A stretch of DNA of 64,000 bases from FEN-1350 sp964386005 (GCA_964386005.1 CAYLSB010000003.1:1-64000); one strand, 5' to 3'. Counted from the first letter of the stretch, positions 1 through 9,527 are shown. Notes: generated by a model not told the origin, from the sequence alone. Numbers and translations are program-made.

Positions 1-33
1 CCTGGCTGTCCTGAATATGCCTGCTTATCCGGT

Positions 34-1254
34 CTATGAAATATCCGGGTTAATCAAATCCTCACGTTTTTCACGCTCGAATTGTGCCGATTCGAAAAAT
101 CTTCTCCGATCCAAGATTGCGGCTAATACCGCAGAAGCAATGTGCCGACTTCGATTCTGATATTCGGATTCACCTTCAACCACCTCCCCATGGAGAGCCT
201 TCGAGCGTTTGTTATATAAGTCTTTAAAGAAATCCATAGGTTTTCGACGTTCACTTACTTCGGGTTCAAGCAACGTGGCTATATTCTCTGCAAGTTTCTC
301 TGCAAGTTCAGGTGCGTTTATCCCTACTAATGCCTCAATAGATGCGACAGAAAGAGCCAATTGTAATGCTAAATTCCTCTGACGATCAGCTTCAATCAAT
401 AATTGGACAGCATTACATATTCGACGATCAAAGTTATCTTTTTTGGGAGAGTTTCGGTTCCCAAAATGTGCAAAATACGTGTCGAGATAGTCATGGATCA
501 TTTTGGGGAACGCTTGTAGAGAAGCCACCGTAATTGAAGATACTGAACCTTGTTGAATATCGTATTCCGGATTCTTTCCAAGGAGTTCGATAGAATGAAT
601 CGCCGTTTTTAACACATAACTTAGATCATCTGCAAGACGATCCATAGCGATTGAACTCATATAACAATTGATCTCCGCAGTCAATAGAGATCGAAATTCC
701 TTTTTTTCGACATTAAAACATATTTTGATATCTTGCTTTTCATAATTTTCAATAAAAGGATCATCAGAAGAGGTTTCGGATAACTCATTTGATGAAGTCT
801 CTAAAGAACACAAGCTAATCTTTTTAGATTGTGGAGATATTATATGTAGACAGATTATATGGACAAATGCTTGATACAAATTCTCGAAGTCAATTTCTCG
901 CATTTCGAGACACCCACAACCACCAGGAAACATAGTTCTACTGAATTCTTTTTTGAGTTCATTTGGATAAATGATCCATGGCATCCGCAATTTACTAAAA
1001 ACATGGTCGTCAAATAACTCAATCCTTATCTCATCCGAGGCATACCATGAAAATGTCCATTTTTCGTCATCATTCATTGCGTGCCAATCTCTAATGCTAT
1101 CATCGTCTGTAATAACTTGATCATAGTTATCAAAGAGCGTCACTGCAATCTCATAGGTGTTCTTTATGGATTTAAGTAACTTTTTACTGAATTCCTTATT
1201 CTCCAGTAATTCCCGGAGTTCAGTAAGTCGCAGGCTGGTTTGATCATATGACAT
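34..1254 (-). CDS. Apea-like HEPN domain protein
   Basis: A 406-residue protein whose first 280 residues resemble nothing I recognise. The C-terminal 120 residues are helical and contain R350-x4-H355 in the context NKRSKALHGE, the R-x4-6-H signature of HEPN domains. A preceding Leu/Ala-rich helix with SIEAL matches the Apea-like HEPN layout. In HEPN families the Arg-His pair often forms a metal-independent RNase site; whether this protein cuts RNA is inference. The start has an AAAGGA ribosome site eight bases upstream. The gene is visibly AT-richer than the metabolic genes further right, and it stands next to a stretch of gene debris, so it may belong to an acquired segment. No antitoxin-like partner is visible, but the window ends 33 bases past its stop. 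Confidence 0.65.
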   Translation of the reverse strand: MSYDQTSLRLTELRELLENKEFSKKLLKSIKNTYEIAVTLFDNYDQVITDDDSIRDWHAMNDDEKWTFSWYASDEIRIELFDDHVFSKLRMPWIIYPNELKKEFSRTMFPGGCGCLEMREIDFENLYQAFVHIICLHIISPQSKKISLCSLETSSNELSETSSDDPFIENYEKQDIKICFNVEKKEFRSLLTAEINCYMSSIAMDRLADDLSYVLKTAIHSIELLGKNPEYDIQQGSVSSITVASLQAFPKMIHDYLDTYFAHFGNRNSPKKDNFDRRICNAVQLLIEADRQRNLALQLALSVASIEALVGINAPELAEKLAENIATLLEPEVSERRKPMDFFKDLYNKRSKALHGEVVEGESEYQNRSRHIASAVLAAILDRRRFFESAQFEREKREDLINPDIS

Positions 1255-1758
1255 GTATGTTATCCTTTTGGAATAAGATTTATGATTCGCACACCTTATC
1301 GTTGATTAATTGTACCAGAACTAGCAGAAAAACATAAGGAAACCAACAGAAGAATCCACACAGGGAAAATCAATATATACCAGTATGTCAGTAGGATATA
1401 AAAGAGGGTTTTTTTAACCCCTTTGATTCTTTGGATGTGTCCATAGGGATATGGTCAAGTCGATAGGATCCCTTAGTTATCCAGTTTCAAGGTCAACAAG
1501 CTTTGACAAAAATTGGAAAAGCTGAATTTCAGCCCCAAAGGGCTTTAAAAAGCCCAAAAATTGGGGCGGGGGAACAGATCTAAGGGCTTGAATTTCCTTG
1601 ACTTATGACCTATCGGACTGTAGGATTTTGGAATGCAACTGATGTTTTCCGGAGCAAGTATCAAAGGTTCAAGGAAGACCCATATAGGGACATGTCATCT
1701 TGATGCATACGAGGGAAGAGTCTTCTGGTTAATCAATTAATTGGAAAAGGAGAAAACA
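1255..1758. other. Non-coding stretch with stem-loops
   Basis: About 500 bases without a convincing gene between the HEPN gene and a broken gene start. It holds a short hairpin near 1401-1424 (GGGTT and AACCC arms around a T-run) and a larger two-tier stem-loop at 1532-1567. The last 15 bases carry a good AAAGGAG ribosome site serving the truncated reading frame at 1759. Otherwise I see nothing in it. Confidence 0.5.
1532..1567. repeat. Two-tier inverted repeat
   Basis: Outer arms GCCCCAA and TTGGGGC enclose inner arms GGGCTTT and AAAGCCC. The two nested stems would fold into one extended hairpin in DNA or RNA. No T-run follows directly on either strand, so it is not a textbook terminator. 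Confidence 0.5.
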
Positions 1759-1905
1759 ATGGGGCTTTTCAACAAGTTATTCGGTGGCGCTGATGGATGT
1801 CGTGAGTATATAGTTTTCGTTTATTCATCGGGTTGCCGCTGTCTCTACGAAGGGGAATCAGCATCCCTTCGGTCTTCTCCAACCAGTCAAACAGTCGCTT
1901 ATTAA
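1759..1905 (+). pseudogene. Truncated 5' end of an unknown gene
   Basis: A strong ribosome site (AAAGGAG) is followed by ATG and a typical cytosolic small-protein beginning, MGLFNKLFGG. After about eleven codons the frame runs antisense into sulfatase-like sequence and stops after 48 codons in low-complexity residues. The most economical reading is that the beginning of a real gene was joined here to foreign sequence, leaving a dead fragment. It could also be an assembly join. The original gene cannot be named from eleven residues. Confidence 0.5.
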
Positions 1906-2210
1906 GCTGCTGAACCAGTGCCTTATGATCCGGATCGTTGATGAGGTTATTCATTTCCGTCGGATCATTCTGCAGGTCATACAATTCGTCTGTGTCCCAG
2001 ATCCCGTGATAGTGCATATACTTATACCGGTCCGTGCGGATCGCGTGCACGGTCGGGGTCTGCGGGAAATTCCGCTCCCAATAGTATTCGTAAAAGATCG
2101 CATCCCGCCACGGCCGATTGCACCGGCAATCCGGTTGCCGTTGATGCTGCGCAAAAACAACTTGTTTGCCCCGATAACGGACCATAAACTATCCGCCTTG
2201 ACCTTGAATC
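1769..2210 (-). pseudogene. Sulfatase C-terminal remnant
   Basis: The frame from about 2115 down to 1800 reads like the end of a planctomycete-type arylsulfatase: WRDAIFYEYYWE, then IRTDRYKYMHY, then DELYDLQNDPTEMNNLINDP, and a closing helix with DWLEKTEG. The preceding piece, resembling SINGNRIAGA, lies in a different frame at about 2110-2150, which suggests a frameshift. The catalytic N-terminal part, including the C/S-x-P-x-R formylglycine motif, is absent. It is therefore a 3' remnant of a sulfatase gene lying against the broken frame at 1759. Sulfatases are abundant in this phylum and fit the neighbouring sugar genes. Confidence 0.7.
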
Positions 2211-2371
2211 CCGTATGAAGTTGGCAAAGAGCAAATACCGGGCCGAACAGGATTGGGGCTGACCCACTTTTTTGTCCTGTTTTTGTTTTCAAGGGCGAGG
2301 CAAGGCGAGGGCGGGATTGTAGAATCGAGGCCGATCCTGTATAGTAGAGGCAACAATGACCGGAACGGACT

Positions 2372-3205
2372 ATGCCTTCGATTGAACTGGACCATGTTGA
2401 CAAGCAGTATCCCAACGGAGTGATCGCCCTCCACGATATCCGTGCATCGATTGTCAACCGATGCCTGTATGTTCTTGTCGGACCGAGCGGTTGCGGAAAG
2501 ACCACGCTGTTGCGAATGATCGCCGGTCTGGAATCGCCGACGAAAGGGCGAATCCTGTTCGACGGACACGATGTGGCCGGGATTGAACCCAAAGACCGCC
2601 GGATCGGAATGGTGTTTCAGAGCGCGCCGCTGTATCCGCATCTGAACGTCATGGAGAACCTTGGTTTTGCGATGCCGCGCGGGGATGCACATTCCAAACC
2701 GCCGGCCGAGGTTATCCGCGAGACCGCCGAGTGGCTGGGGATCGGCGACTTGCTGTGCCGCCGGCCGGATGAACTGTCGGGCGGACAGACGCGACGCGTC
2801 GCGCTGGGCAAGGCGATCCTGCGGAATTCGGAGATTCTGCTGCTGGACGAGCCGCTCAGTCATCTGGATGGACCGCAGCGGGAAACGATAGGCCAAATGA
2901 TCGTCGATATCCACCGGAAGCGAAACCTGACCACCGTCTATGTAACGCATGATCGGATGGAGGCGATGTCGATTGCCGACAGCATTTGCGTTCTGAATCA
3001 AGGGCATATTCAGCAGATTGGACCACCGGGAGAAATCGTCGAACAACCGGCCAATCGTTTTGTGGCGGACTTTTTTCGAGAGCCGATGAGGCCCGATCCC
3101 CGCGGACAATCCTTATCCGACCGGAAACCGGATGAGGATGCCAGCGTCACATCGGATCGAGGCAAACCCCATTCATGGAACCCGACAGGAAAGGACATCG
3201 TATGA
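2372..3205 (+). CDS. MalK-like ABC transporter ATPase, lacking the C-terminal OB/TOBE domain
   Basis: A 277-residue ABC ATPase of the carbohydrate-importer (MalK/UgpC) type. It has Walker A GPSGCGKTT (37-45), Q-loop Q83, a signature LSGGQ (135-139), Walker B ending in D159-E160, a D-loop SHLD and switch H193. All catalytic elements are present. Usual MalK proteins have about 360 residues with a C-terminal OB/TOBE regulatory domain. Here similarity ends near residue 237 and a polar 40-residue tail follows. No permease or binding-protein gene is nearby, so its membrane partners must be elsewhere. Its stop overlaps the start of the secreted hydrolase as ATGA, implying translational coupling. The ribosome site is weak. 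It may be a remnant of a once complete importer operon or a functional stand-alone ATPase. Confidence 0.8.
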   Translation: MPSIELDHVDKQYPNGVIALHDIRASIVNRCLYVLVGPSGCGKTTLLRMIAGLESPTKGRILFDGHDVAGIEPKDRRIGMVFQSAPLYPHLNVMENLGFAMPRGDAHSKPPAEVIRETAEWLGIGDLLCRRPDELSGGQTRRVALGKAILRNSEILLLDEPLSHLDGPQRETIGQMIVDIHRKRNLTTVYVTHDRMEAMSIADSICVLNQGHIQQIGPPGEIVEQPANRFVADFFREPMRPDPRGQSLSDRKPDEDASVTSDRGKPHSWNPTGKDIV

Positions 3206-4593
3206 TTTACAGATATCTATTGATTGTTTTATGGTCGTCCGTTTCTTTCACCGCATCGGCGGCGCCGATTCAACTCCATCCGGACAATCCGCATTATCTG
3301 CTTTGGCGAGGTAAGCCCACGGTGTTGATTTCCTCGACGGAGCATTACGGCGCGGTTCTCAATCGCGAATTTGATTACGTCAAGTACCTCAAGACCCTCC
3401 AGGCCGACGGATTGAACCTGACGCGCACGTTTTCGGGATCGTACTGCGAAAAGCCGGGCAATTTCAACATCGCCAACAATACTCTGGCTCCGGCAGAAGG
3501 CCAATTGATCTGCCCGTGGGTCCGATCGGATCAGGATGGGTACGGCGGGGGCGGAAGGAAATTCGATCTGACGAAATGGGACGAAGCCTACTTCGCCCGG
3601 CTGAAGGATTTTATCCGTCAGGCCGATCGCCGGGGCATCGTGGTGGAGTTGGTCCTGTTTTGCCCCAACTACGAGGACAGCATGTGGAATCTGGGACCGA
3701 TGAACGTACGCAACAACATCAACGGCATCGGCTCCGTCGGCCGGGAAGACGTGTATGCCCTCAAGGATGAAGGCCTGACGTCCGTTCAGGAACAGATGGT
3801 CCGAAAGATCGTGACCGAGTTGAAAGATCACGACAATCTGTATTATGAAATCTGTAACGAACCCTATTTCGGCGGCGTGACGCTCGAGTGGCAGGCGCGA
3901 ATCGCCAGGACGATTGTCGAAACGGAGACGGGGCTCGGGGTCAAACACCTGATCGCCCAGAATATCGCCAATCACCGACAGAAGATCGATAACCCGAATC
4001 CGCTGGTATCGATTTTTAATTTTCATTATGCCCGTCCGCCGGTCACCGTGAGCGAGAACTACGGACTGAACCGCCCTATCGGGGACGACGAAACCGGTTT
4101 TGACGGCAGTGAAGACAAGACGTATCGGCGCGAAGCATGGAACTTCATGCTGGCCGGCGGCGCGATCTTCAACCATCTGGATTATTCGTTCTATGTCGGC
4201 AAAGAGGACGGCACCGGCAAGGTATCGGCTCCGGGCGGTGGAAGCGTCGCCTTTCGCAAGCAGTTGGGAATCCTCAAACGGACGTTGGAGGCATTTGACT
4301 TTATTCATGCCCGACCTGTGGATTCTATTGTGAAAAAGGGATTGCCGGAGAAGGCCACGGCGTATTCCCTGGGATTGGACGCCAAGGCATACCTTGTCTA
4401 TCTGAGCGGCTTTCACGGTCCGGCCGAAGTCGAAATGGCCCTGCCGGACGGACGGTATCAGATCGAGTGGCTTGATACCCAATCCGGGCAGACAACGGGA
4501 AAACAAATCCTTGAAATCACGCTCGGCAGCGCCAAGGTTACGATTCCTTCTTTCAACGATGATATCGCCTGCCGGATTCTGAAAACTCAGTAA
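3202..4593 (+). CDS. Secreted clan GH-A glycoside hydrolase (cellulase-like)
   Basis: A 463-residue protein starting at the ATG preceded by AGGAAAGGA; a start 27 bases upstream lies inside the ATPase gene and is less likely. Residues 1-20 form a signal peptide ending TASA. The body reads as a (beta/alpha)8 barrel: an early TRTFSG strand, a YYEICNEP segment with the acid/base E220 of the clan GH-A NEP signature, and a likely nucleophile E297 in GDDETGFD. A short beta domain with a WLDTQSG segment follows near the C-terminus. The protein probably hydrolyses a polysaccharide or oligosaccharide in the periplasm or outside the cell; the substrate cannot be read. It overlaps the ATPase gene by four bases and is followed by a strong terminator. 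Confidence 0.8.
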   Translation: MIYRYLLIVLWSSVSFTASAAPIQLHPDNPHYLLWRGKPTVLISSTEHYGAVLNREFDYVKYLKTLQADGLNLTRTFSGSYCEKPGNFNIANNTLAPAEGQLICPWVRSDQDGYGGGGRKFDLTKWDEAYFARLKDFIRQADRRGIVVELVLFCPNYEDSMWNLGPMNVRNNINGIGSVGREDVYALKDEGLTSVQEQMVRKIVTELKDHDNLYYEICNEPYFGGVTLEWQARIARTIVETETGLGVKHLIAQNIANHRQKIDNPNPLVSIFNFHYARPPVTVSENYGLNRPIGDDETGFDGSEDKTYRREAWNFMLAGGAIFNHLDYSFYVGKEDGTGKVSAPGGGSVAFRKQLGILKRTLEAFDFIHARPVDSIVKKGLPEKATAYSLGLDAKAYLVYLSGFHGPAEVEMALPDGRYQIEWLDTQSGQTTGKQILEITLGSAKVTIPSFNDDIACRILKTQ

Positions 4594-4630
4594 ACACCGG
4601 CGAACTTACATTCACCCGGAGCGCAAACGA

Positions 4631-4671
4631 ATACGCCCGAACAGGTCCTATACCGATTCGGGCGTATTTTT
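4631..4671 (+). terminator. Rho-independent terminator of the ATPase-hydrolase operon
   Basis: Perfect 11-bp arms ATACGCCCGAA and TTCGGGCGTAT around a 15-base loop, followed by a run of T. It lies 38 bases after the hydrolase stop. Confidence 0.85.
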
Positions 4672-4834
4672 AGGAGATATACGGCCAGTTTTCCCAGCCC
4701 AGCACAACTCAGATAGATTTCATTCACTTGTTTCTATATATCGAATGGAAGGGATGATTTCCGTATCAGGAAATGCCTCATTGCCGTGGAAAAAATACCG
4801 AGTGCGTTTGCATTCAATCTGATGAACCTGAAGA

Positions 4835-5731
4835 TTAATCGTTGATTGGAGTTGAGGAGGTTGGTTCAATAATAAAAAGAGGCCCCTTGTTTTCGAGGAA
4901 GAACTCCTGCCGCATCGGCGAACGAAAGCGAAGGGTTAGCCCGTGGCCAAGCGGCATCGTGTGACCATCCGCAATTACGGTATCCGATTGTCGAAACGAA
5001 CTGAGAATTGTTTCAAACATTTCGCTGATTTTGGTTCCTTCGTTTGCGTCGGAGGCCAGGATGGCCAAGTCGGGCAATCCCAGCCGGTATGCTCCGAAGG
5101 TTCGCATCCAAATGCCATCCATATCGACAACCTGAATCTTGACGAAGCCGCAATAGAGGAACAACAACGGCAGGGATCGCAGCATGTCAAGCCGATCTTC
5201 ATCCCGATCCGAAACCGAAAGAGCCGCGGCCGGAAAGGATGTATGGGCGATCTCATTCATGACAACAATCGCTCCGAATTTCGACAAGACGCCGGCAAGA
5301 GAAGCCAGGGCGACATACTGTTCCATGGGATTGGTTTCATACCCCGCATAATGAAGCAGGACATGGAATTTGTGAGAACGGGCCCGGACTTTCAGCGGGT
5401 CGGGATAATTGGCGGGATTAATACACCAGTCGGTTGATTCCAACGGCATGGGGCAATTCAGGCAAACCAGACGAATCACATGATTGGCCCAGCCGATCAA
5501 TCCCATGACCCCCCCTTCCACGCACAACTCGGGATCGACCCGGCAACGGGCGTTTTTCATGGACTCATGGCACGCCTGTACGGCCGGCATGAACTGGACG
5601 GACTGAAGCTGCAGAGGGCGCTCCATGAGAACCTGAAGACGCAACGGATCCTTCAGGGATGTATTGATCTGGAGAGCGGACCCGCGGTCATCCTGATCTC
5701 CACTACCCATGAACCGAGACAAGAAACTCAT
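4835..5731 (-). CDS. DUF4261 domain protein
   Basis: A 298-residue protein starting at an ATG with an AAAGGA site nine bases upstream; a longer in-frame extension overlaps the upstream gene and is rejected. The central part (LLHYAG, then NPMEQYVALASLAGVL, then VVMNEIAHTSFPA) matches my recollection of DUF4261, a family of unknown function found as single cytosolic proteins in many bacteria. No catalytic motif stands out. It starts 28 bases after the stop of the HEAT-repeat gene, so it is probably the third gene of that leftward operon. Nothing in it suggests a sugar-related role. Confidence 0.65.
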   Translation of the reverse strand: MSFLSRFMGSGDQDDRGSALQINTSLKDPLRLQVLMERPLQLQSVQFMPAVQACHESMKNARCRVDPELCVEGGVMGLIGWANHVIRLVCLNCPMPLESTDWCINPANYPDPLKVRARSHKFHVLLHYAGYETNPMEQYVALASLAGVLSKFGAIVVMNEIAHTSFPAAALSVSDRDEDRLDMLRSLPLLFLYCGFVKIQVVDMDGIWMRTFGAYRLGLPDLAILASDANEGTKISEMFETILSSFRQSDTVIADGHTMPLGHGLTLRFRSPMRQEFFLENKGPLFIIEPTSSTPIND

Positions 5732-5759
5732 GGGATCGGTCCTTTCATCGCTGAACCTT

Positions 5760-8174
5760 TCAACGAAATTGCGCGGGGTCGAATCGCAGGGTGGGGATCG
5801 AAATCCCCTGGGAATTTCGGAAACGGGCACACAATTCCCATGGCATATTGTTCTGGGTGATTTTGAGCATCAACAAGTTCCAACCGCTTTTGAGTTGCAC
5901 GTCGATTTTGTCGGAATCCGGCGTGATGGCACGAGGGACATTCGCCGAATGAACCACCCGGCCATTCAGCCAGACTTTGACGCCATCGTCACTGCCGATC
6001 CAAAGTTGACAGGCACGGTCTTGATCCGACCAGACGGATGTACGAACGTAACCGACGCGGCTGTCTCCGGGGAACCGCTTGAGAATATCGACGATAAACG
6101 GCCTGTCGGGATCCGTTCCGGCGGAGATCGGCTCCCATTGGGCCTGTCCGAGCGATGGATCCTCGGGGGCAAACGGCTGATCGAAGAGTTGCGAATGATT
6201 CATTCCATCTTTTGTGTAGGGCGCGGAGATCTGCCAATCGAGGATGTAGTCGGCGACGACGGAGGCGGAATCAAGGATTTGCTGGGCCTGTTGTTTGAGA
6301 TCGGCGACAATATCGGCATGCAAAATCGCTTTGAGCGCGACAATCGTTTTTTCTTTTTCGCGAAGACCCATGGAACGGGCGATTGCGATCACGGCCTGAG
6401 CGGCCTCCTGACGAAGATCCGCGTTGGATAGAAATGATGCCGACCATTCAAGAGCGTCGGGAATCGGAATTTGCCCCAGTTTGGCCAGGATGCGTTTCCT
6501 TTCGGCGGGCTGATCGGCAAGGGTCATGGCCTGTTGATACTGCACAAGCTTTTGTGCATCTTCGATATCGGATATCCCAATCAGGTCGATTGAACCTCGA
6601 AGGGCCAGGATTTTGTGCGTTCGAACCGTCGAGGTCTGGGCGATGCGGAGCAAATCGGGCAACGGGGCGGCATCGGGCCATGCGGCGAGCGCTTCGATCG
6701 CGGAGGTCATGACGGCCGGGTTTGAATCCCGTAAAGCAGATCGCAGAACCGGCAGGAGAGAATCATGCCCAAGCCGTCCTGCCGTCTGCAACAAGAGAGG
6801 ACGCTGTTTCAAATCGGAGGAGGAGATCTTTTCGAGAAGCCGAGCGGCGGCGGTCGATTGGCTGTTTGTGCGGCGAGCGGCCAGAACAAGGGCATTGGAC
6901 GCTTCGTTGGCGGAATCGGCCGTGTCGGCGGCAAGCAGATCCACCAGAGGGATGATCTCCTCGGGACCCGCTAAATCTTTGAGAGCGGTCAGGGCGGCCA
7001 ATCGGACGGAAGGCCGATCGGAAACCGCCATTTTGAGAAGAGCCGAGGCCGTATCAGTCGCACGGCGGGCGGACAGGGCCTTGATCAGTTCGACACGCTG
7101 CGAGGGCGTACTATCGGTCAGCGCGGCGACAAGAGCGCTATTGATCGCCGGGCCGGGAAGTACGGCCATGGCCCTGCGAGCGGCGACCTGCTCATTTCCC
7201 ACGGATTGCGCGGCCCGCTCCGCCAGAAACGCAACATGGGACGCGTCACCAAGTATGCCGACCGCCGTGATTCCGGCGATGCGAACGGAGCTATTTGACG
7301 ACTTGCAGGTTTCCAGAATATCGGCAAGCAACGTCCGGTCGCCCTGATCGGCCATCGTTTCGACCAGAAGGATCTGTGCGTCCGGGCGGAGGAATTTCCA
7401 CTTTTCCATGCCGGCGCGAATCAGTCGCTGATCTTTTGTTTCTCTTACCAACCGAATCGCTACAAGCCGGAGCGGTTCGTCGTCGCCGGTCAGGGCTTCG
7501 ACAACAAGTTCCGGACGTCGTTTGGAGTCCGACAATGCCAATCCCCTCCATGCGGCCAGACGGATCGCGGAGGATGGCTGGGCATGGAGAACCTTTTGAT
7601 AAAAAACATTGGCATCCGAGTCATTGTCTATCTTCATGCGGATTTCGGCACAATGCAGAATAGCATCCAGGACGGCGTCTTTACGAGGACCACGCGATGC
7701 GGCAAACGCATGGAACAGCGCCGCTTCCGAGTCCGTGCCGCCGATACGACCCAATGCCATGGCGGCGGCCATCGCCACGGTGGAATCGGCATCCGACAAC
7801 GCGGTGACCAACAGCGGTATCGCAGCCGCGTCGCGCCGCCAGCCGACCGAAGCGATCAGGCCGGCCTTGACGGGACCGGAGGTCTTGCCGACGGCATCGC
7901 AAAGGGCCTGACCGGCCTGAGGATACGGCATAGCTTCCAGCGCATACCGCGCGGCGTGACCGATGCGTTCATCGCCCAACAGCGCACCCAGCGCCTCGAC
8001 CGATTCGACGGTTCCGCAGATTCTCAATTGCTGGCAGGCATCGCATTTTTCAACGATCCCGGCCTGGGATTTCAGAATGGCGATCAGATCTTTTTCGTCG
8101 GCGGCACCGGCGGTACACACCGTTAAAAGGATCCATGCGGTACGAACGACAAAGTCGAAAAACGGTTTCTTCAT
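5760..8174 (-). CDS. Exported HEAT-repeat protein with a C-terminal beta domain
   Basis: An 804-residue protein with a signal peptide (residues 1-24, ending TAGAA). Residues 30 to about 630 are short Ala/Leu-rich helical repeats of the HEAT type, with recurring patterns such as AIPLLVTALSDAD and AAAMALGRIG. The last 160 residues form a beta-rich region with WIGSDDGVKVWLNG and SGWNLLMLKI, the kind of PA14/carbohydrate-binding-like module often attached to planctomycete exported proteins. It is probably a periplasmic or surface scaffold; no enzyme motif is seen. The ribosome site is AAAGGTGG. It follows the oxidoreductase gene by 45 bases and precedes the DUF4261 gene by 28 bases, pointing to one transcript. 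Confidence 0.75.
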   Translation of the reverse strand: MKKPFFDFVVRTAWILLTVCTAGAADEKDLIAILKSQAGIVEKCDACQQLRICGTVESVEALGALLGDERIGHAARYALEAMPYPQAGQALCDAVGKTSGPVKAGLIASVGWRRDAAAIPLLVTALSDADSTVAMAAAMALGRIGGTDSEAALFHAFAASRGPRKDAVLDAILHCAEIRMKIDNDSDANVFYQKVLHAQPSSAIRLAAWRGLALSDSKRRPELVVEALTGDDEPLRLVAIRLVRETKDQRLIRAGMEKWKFLRPDAQILLVETMADQGDRTLLADILETCKSSNSSVRIAGITAVGILGDASHVAFLAERAAQSVGNEQVAARRAMAVLPGPAINSALVAALTDSTPSQRVELIKALSARRATDTASALLKMAVSDRPSVRLAALTALKDLAGPEEIIPLVDLLAADTADSANEASNALVLAARRTNSQSTAAARLLEKISSSDLKQRPLLLQTAGRLGHDSLLPVLRSALRDSNPAVMTSAIEALAAWPDAAPLPDLLRIAQTSTVRTHKILALRGSIDLIGISDIEDAQKLVQYQQAMTLADQPAERKRILAKLGQIPIPDALEWSASFLSNADLRQEAAQAVIAIARSMGLREKEKTIVALKAILHADIVADLKQQAQQILDSASVVADYILDWQISAPYTKDGMNHSQLFDQPFAPEDPSLGQAQWEPISAGTDPDRPFIVDILKRFPGDSRVGYVRTSVWSDQDRACQLWIGSDDGVKVWLNGRVVHSANVPRAITPDSDKIDVQLKSGWNLLMLKITQNNMPWELCARFRNSQGISIPTLRFDPAQFR

Positions 8175-8219
8175 GACCCACCTTTCATCCAGCAGGATTA
8201 CGGTTATATCGGCAGCGCT

Positions 8220-9527
8220 TCAGAATACCCACTTCGATCGCGGCGTATAGGAGAGCAGACGATTGGCCAATTCATCGCCGACAAACAGCCGCTTGACGGG
8301 ATCCCAGCGAAGATTGCGTTTCAGAGCCAGCGCGATCCCGCCGATGAGAATAGCATTGATGGTATAGGCCGCGACTTCGGGATTACAGATTGTATCTTTA
8401 CGGCTGCGCACACAATCCAGAAAATTCCCCGAGTGGCTGTTGGCGAAATAGACTCGTTCATCGTCCGGCAGCAACGGTTCCCTGAGAATGCCGGCGGGAT
8501 AACTCACAATGTTATTTCGGTCCACAGCGATACGGCCGTTCGTACCGACGAAACAGGCCCCTCCTTCGGGGCCGACCGACTCTCCGGGATACCCGAACGA
8601 ATGAACGACTACGCCATTTCCATACCGATAATGGATATTTCCGTTATCATATTCCACATCGATCGGCGCGTTGACGTCGGGATTGACCGTCCATTGAATG
8701 ATGTCGTAGTGATGCGGACTCCAGTTGATATCCCCGACGAACAAACCGTTCAATGTGTGGCCGGCCTCGCCGCCGAAGGGGCGCCACGGCAACGGTCCAA
8801 GCCACAGATCCCAGTCGAATCCCTCCGGTACGGGTACCGATTGATTCGAAGTCCACGGCCGGGGCATAAACGCCCCGGGTTCGCGATAGGCATACACTTC
8901 TTTGAGCGATCCCACCCGCCGATTGCGCGTCAGTTCGCAGGCCTGCCGAAACTTGCCGTCGTACTCGGAGCGCTGCTGTGTGCCCGCCTGGTATATCCGC
9001 CCGTATCGACGGGCCGTCTCAACCACCAACCGGGCCTCGTGCACGGTAATCGCGACGGGCTTTTCACAATACACATCCTTTCCCGATCGCATCGCCATGA
9101 TCGACATCGGGGCGGCCCAATGATACGGCAAGGCAAGCAACACGGCGTCAATGTCGGCACGTGCGAGCACCTCCCGAAAATCATTGTATGACGTTACGCC
9201 ATCATACCCGGGTTTGCCGAACCGATCCGCATAGATCTGGTTGCACCGCTGCCAGGCATGGGTCCGTCGCTCCGCTCGAACATCGCAAACGGCCATCACC
9301 TGCACATCCTCGCGGGCGACATATCCGCCGGGCACATACGTCCACGCTCCGCCCATGAGATGCCCGCTTCCCTGGCCTCCGAGCCCGATGAAGCCCATGT
9401 TGACGCGCTCACTGGGAACGATGGCGCCGGACCGCCCAAGAACACGGGAAGGGACGCAATATGGAAAGGCGACCACCGATGCCAATCCCTTGATAAAGTC
9501 ACGACGATGTATCCGTTTCCAAGTCAT
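8220..9527 (-). CDS. TAT-exported Gfo/Idh/MocA family oxidoreductase
   Basis: A 435-residue protein starting at the ATG with AGGAG six bases upstream; a start 21 bases earlier would place the ribosome site inside the gene. The N-terminus carries a twin-arginine signal, RRDFIKG, followed by a hydrophobic stretch. A Rossmann fold begins at VNMGFIGLGGQGSGH, and the family motif CEKP follows in the conserved position. Members oxidise or reduce sugars and inositols with NAD(P). The exported planctomycete forms are numerous and mostly uncharacterised; those shown to act keep a tightly bound cofactor through export. A sigma-70-like promoter lies 80 bases upstream. This is probably the first gene of the operon with the HEAT and DUF4261 genes. 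Confidence 0.85.
   Translation of the reverse strand: MTWKRIHRRDFIKGLASVVAFPYCVPSRVLGRSGAIVPSERVNMGFIGLGGQGSGHLMGGAWTYVPGGYVAREDVQVMAVCDVRAERRTHAWQRCNQIYADRFGKPGYDGVTSYNDFREVLARADIDAVLLALPYHWAAPMSIMAMRSGKDVYCEKPVAITVHEARLVVETARRYGRIYQAGTQQRSEYDGKFRQACELTRNRRVGSLKEVYAYREPGAFMPRPWTSNQSVPVPEGFDWDLWLGPLPWRPFGGEAGHTLNGLFVGDINWSPHHYDIIQWTVNPDVNAPIDVEYDNGNIHYRYGNGVVVHSFGYPGESVGPEGGACFVGTNGRIAVDRNNIVSYPAGILREPLLPDDERVYFANSHSGNFLDCVRSRKDTICNPEVAAYTINAILIGGIALALKRNLRWDPVKRLFVGDELANRLLSYTPRSKWVF

Noticed and set aside
3229..4506. 425-codon open frame antisense to the GH-A hydrolase
   Set aside because: It is a shadow of the hydrolase reading frame with no recognisable motif.
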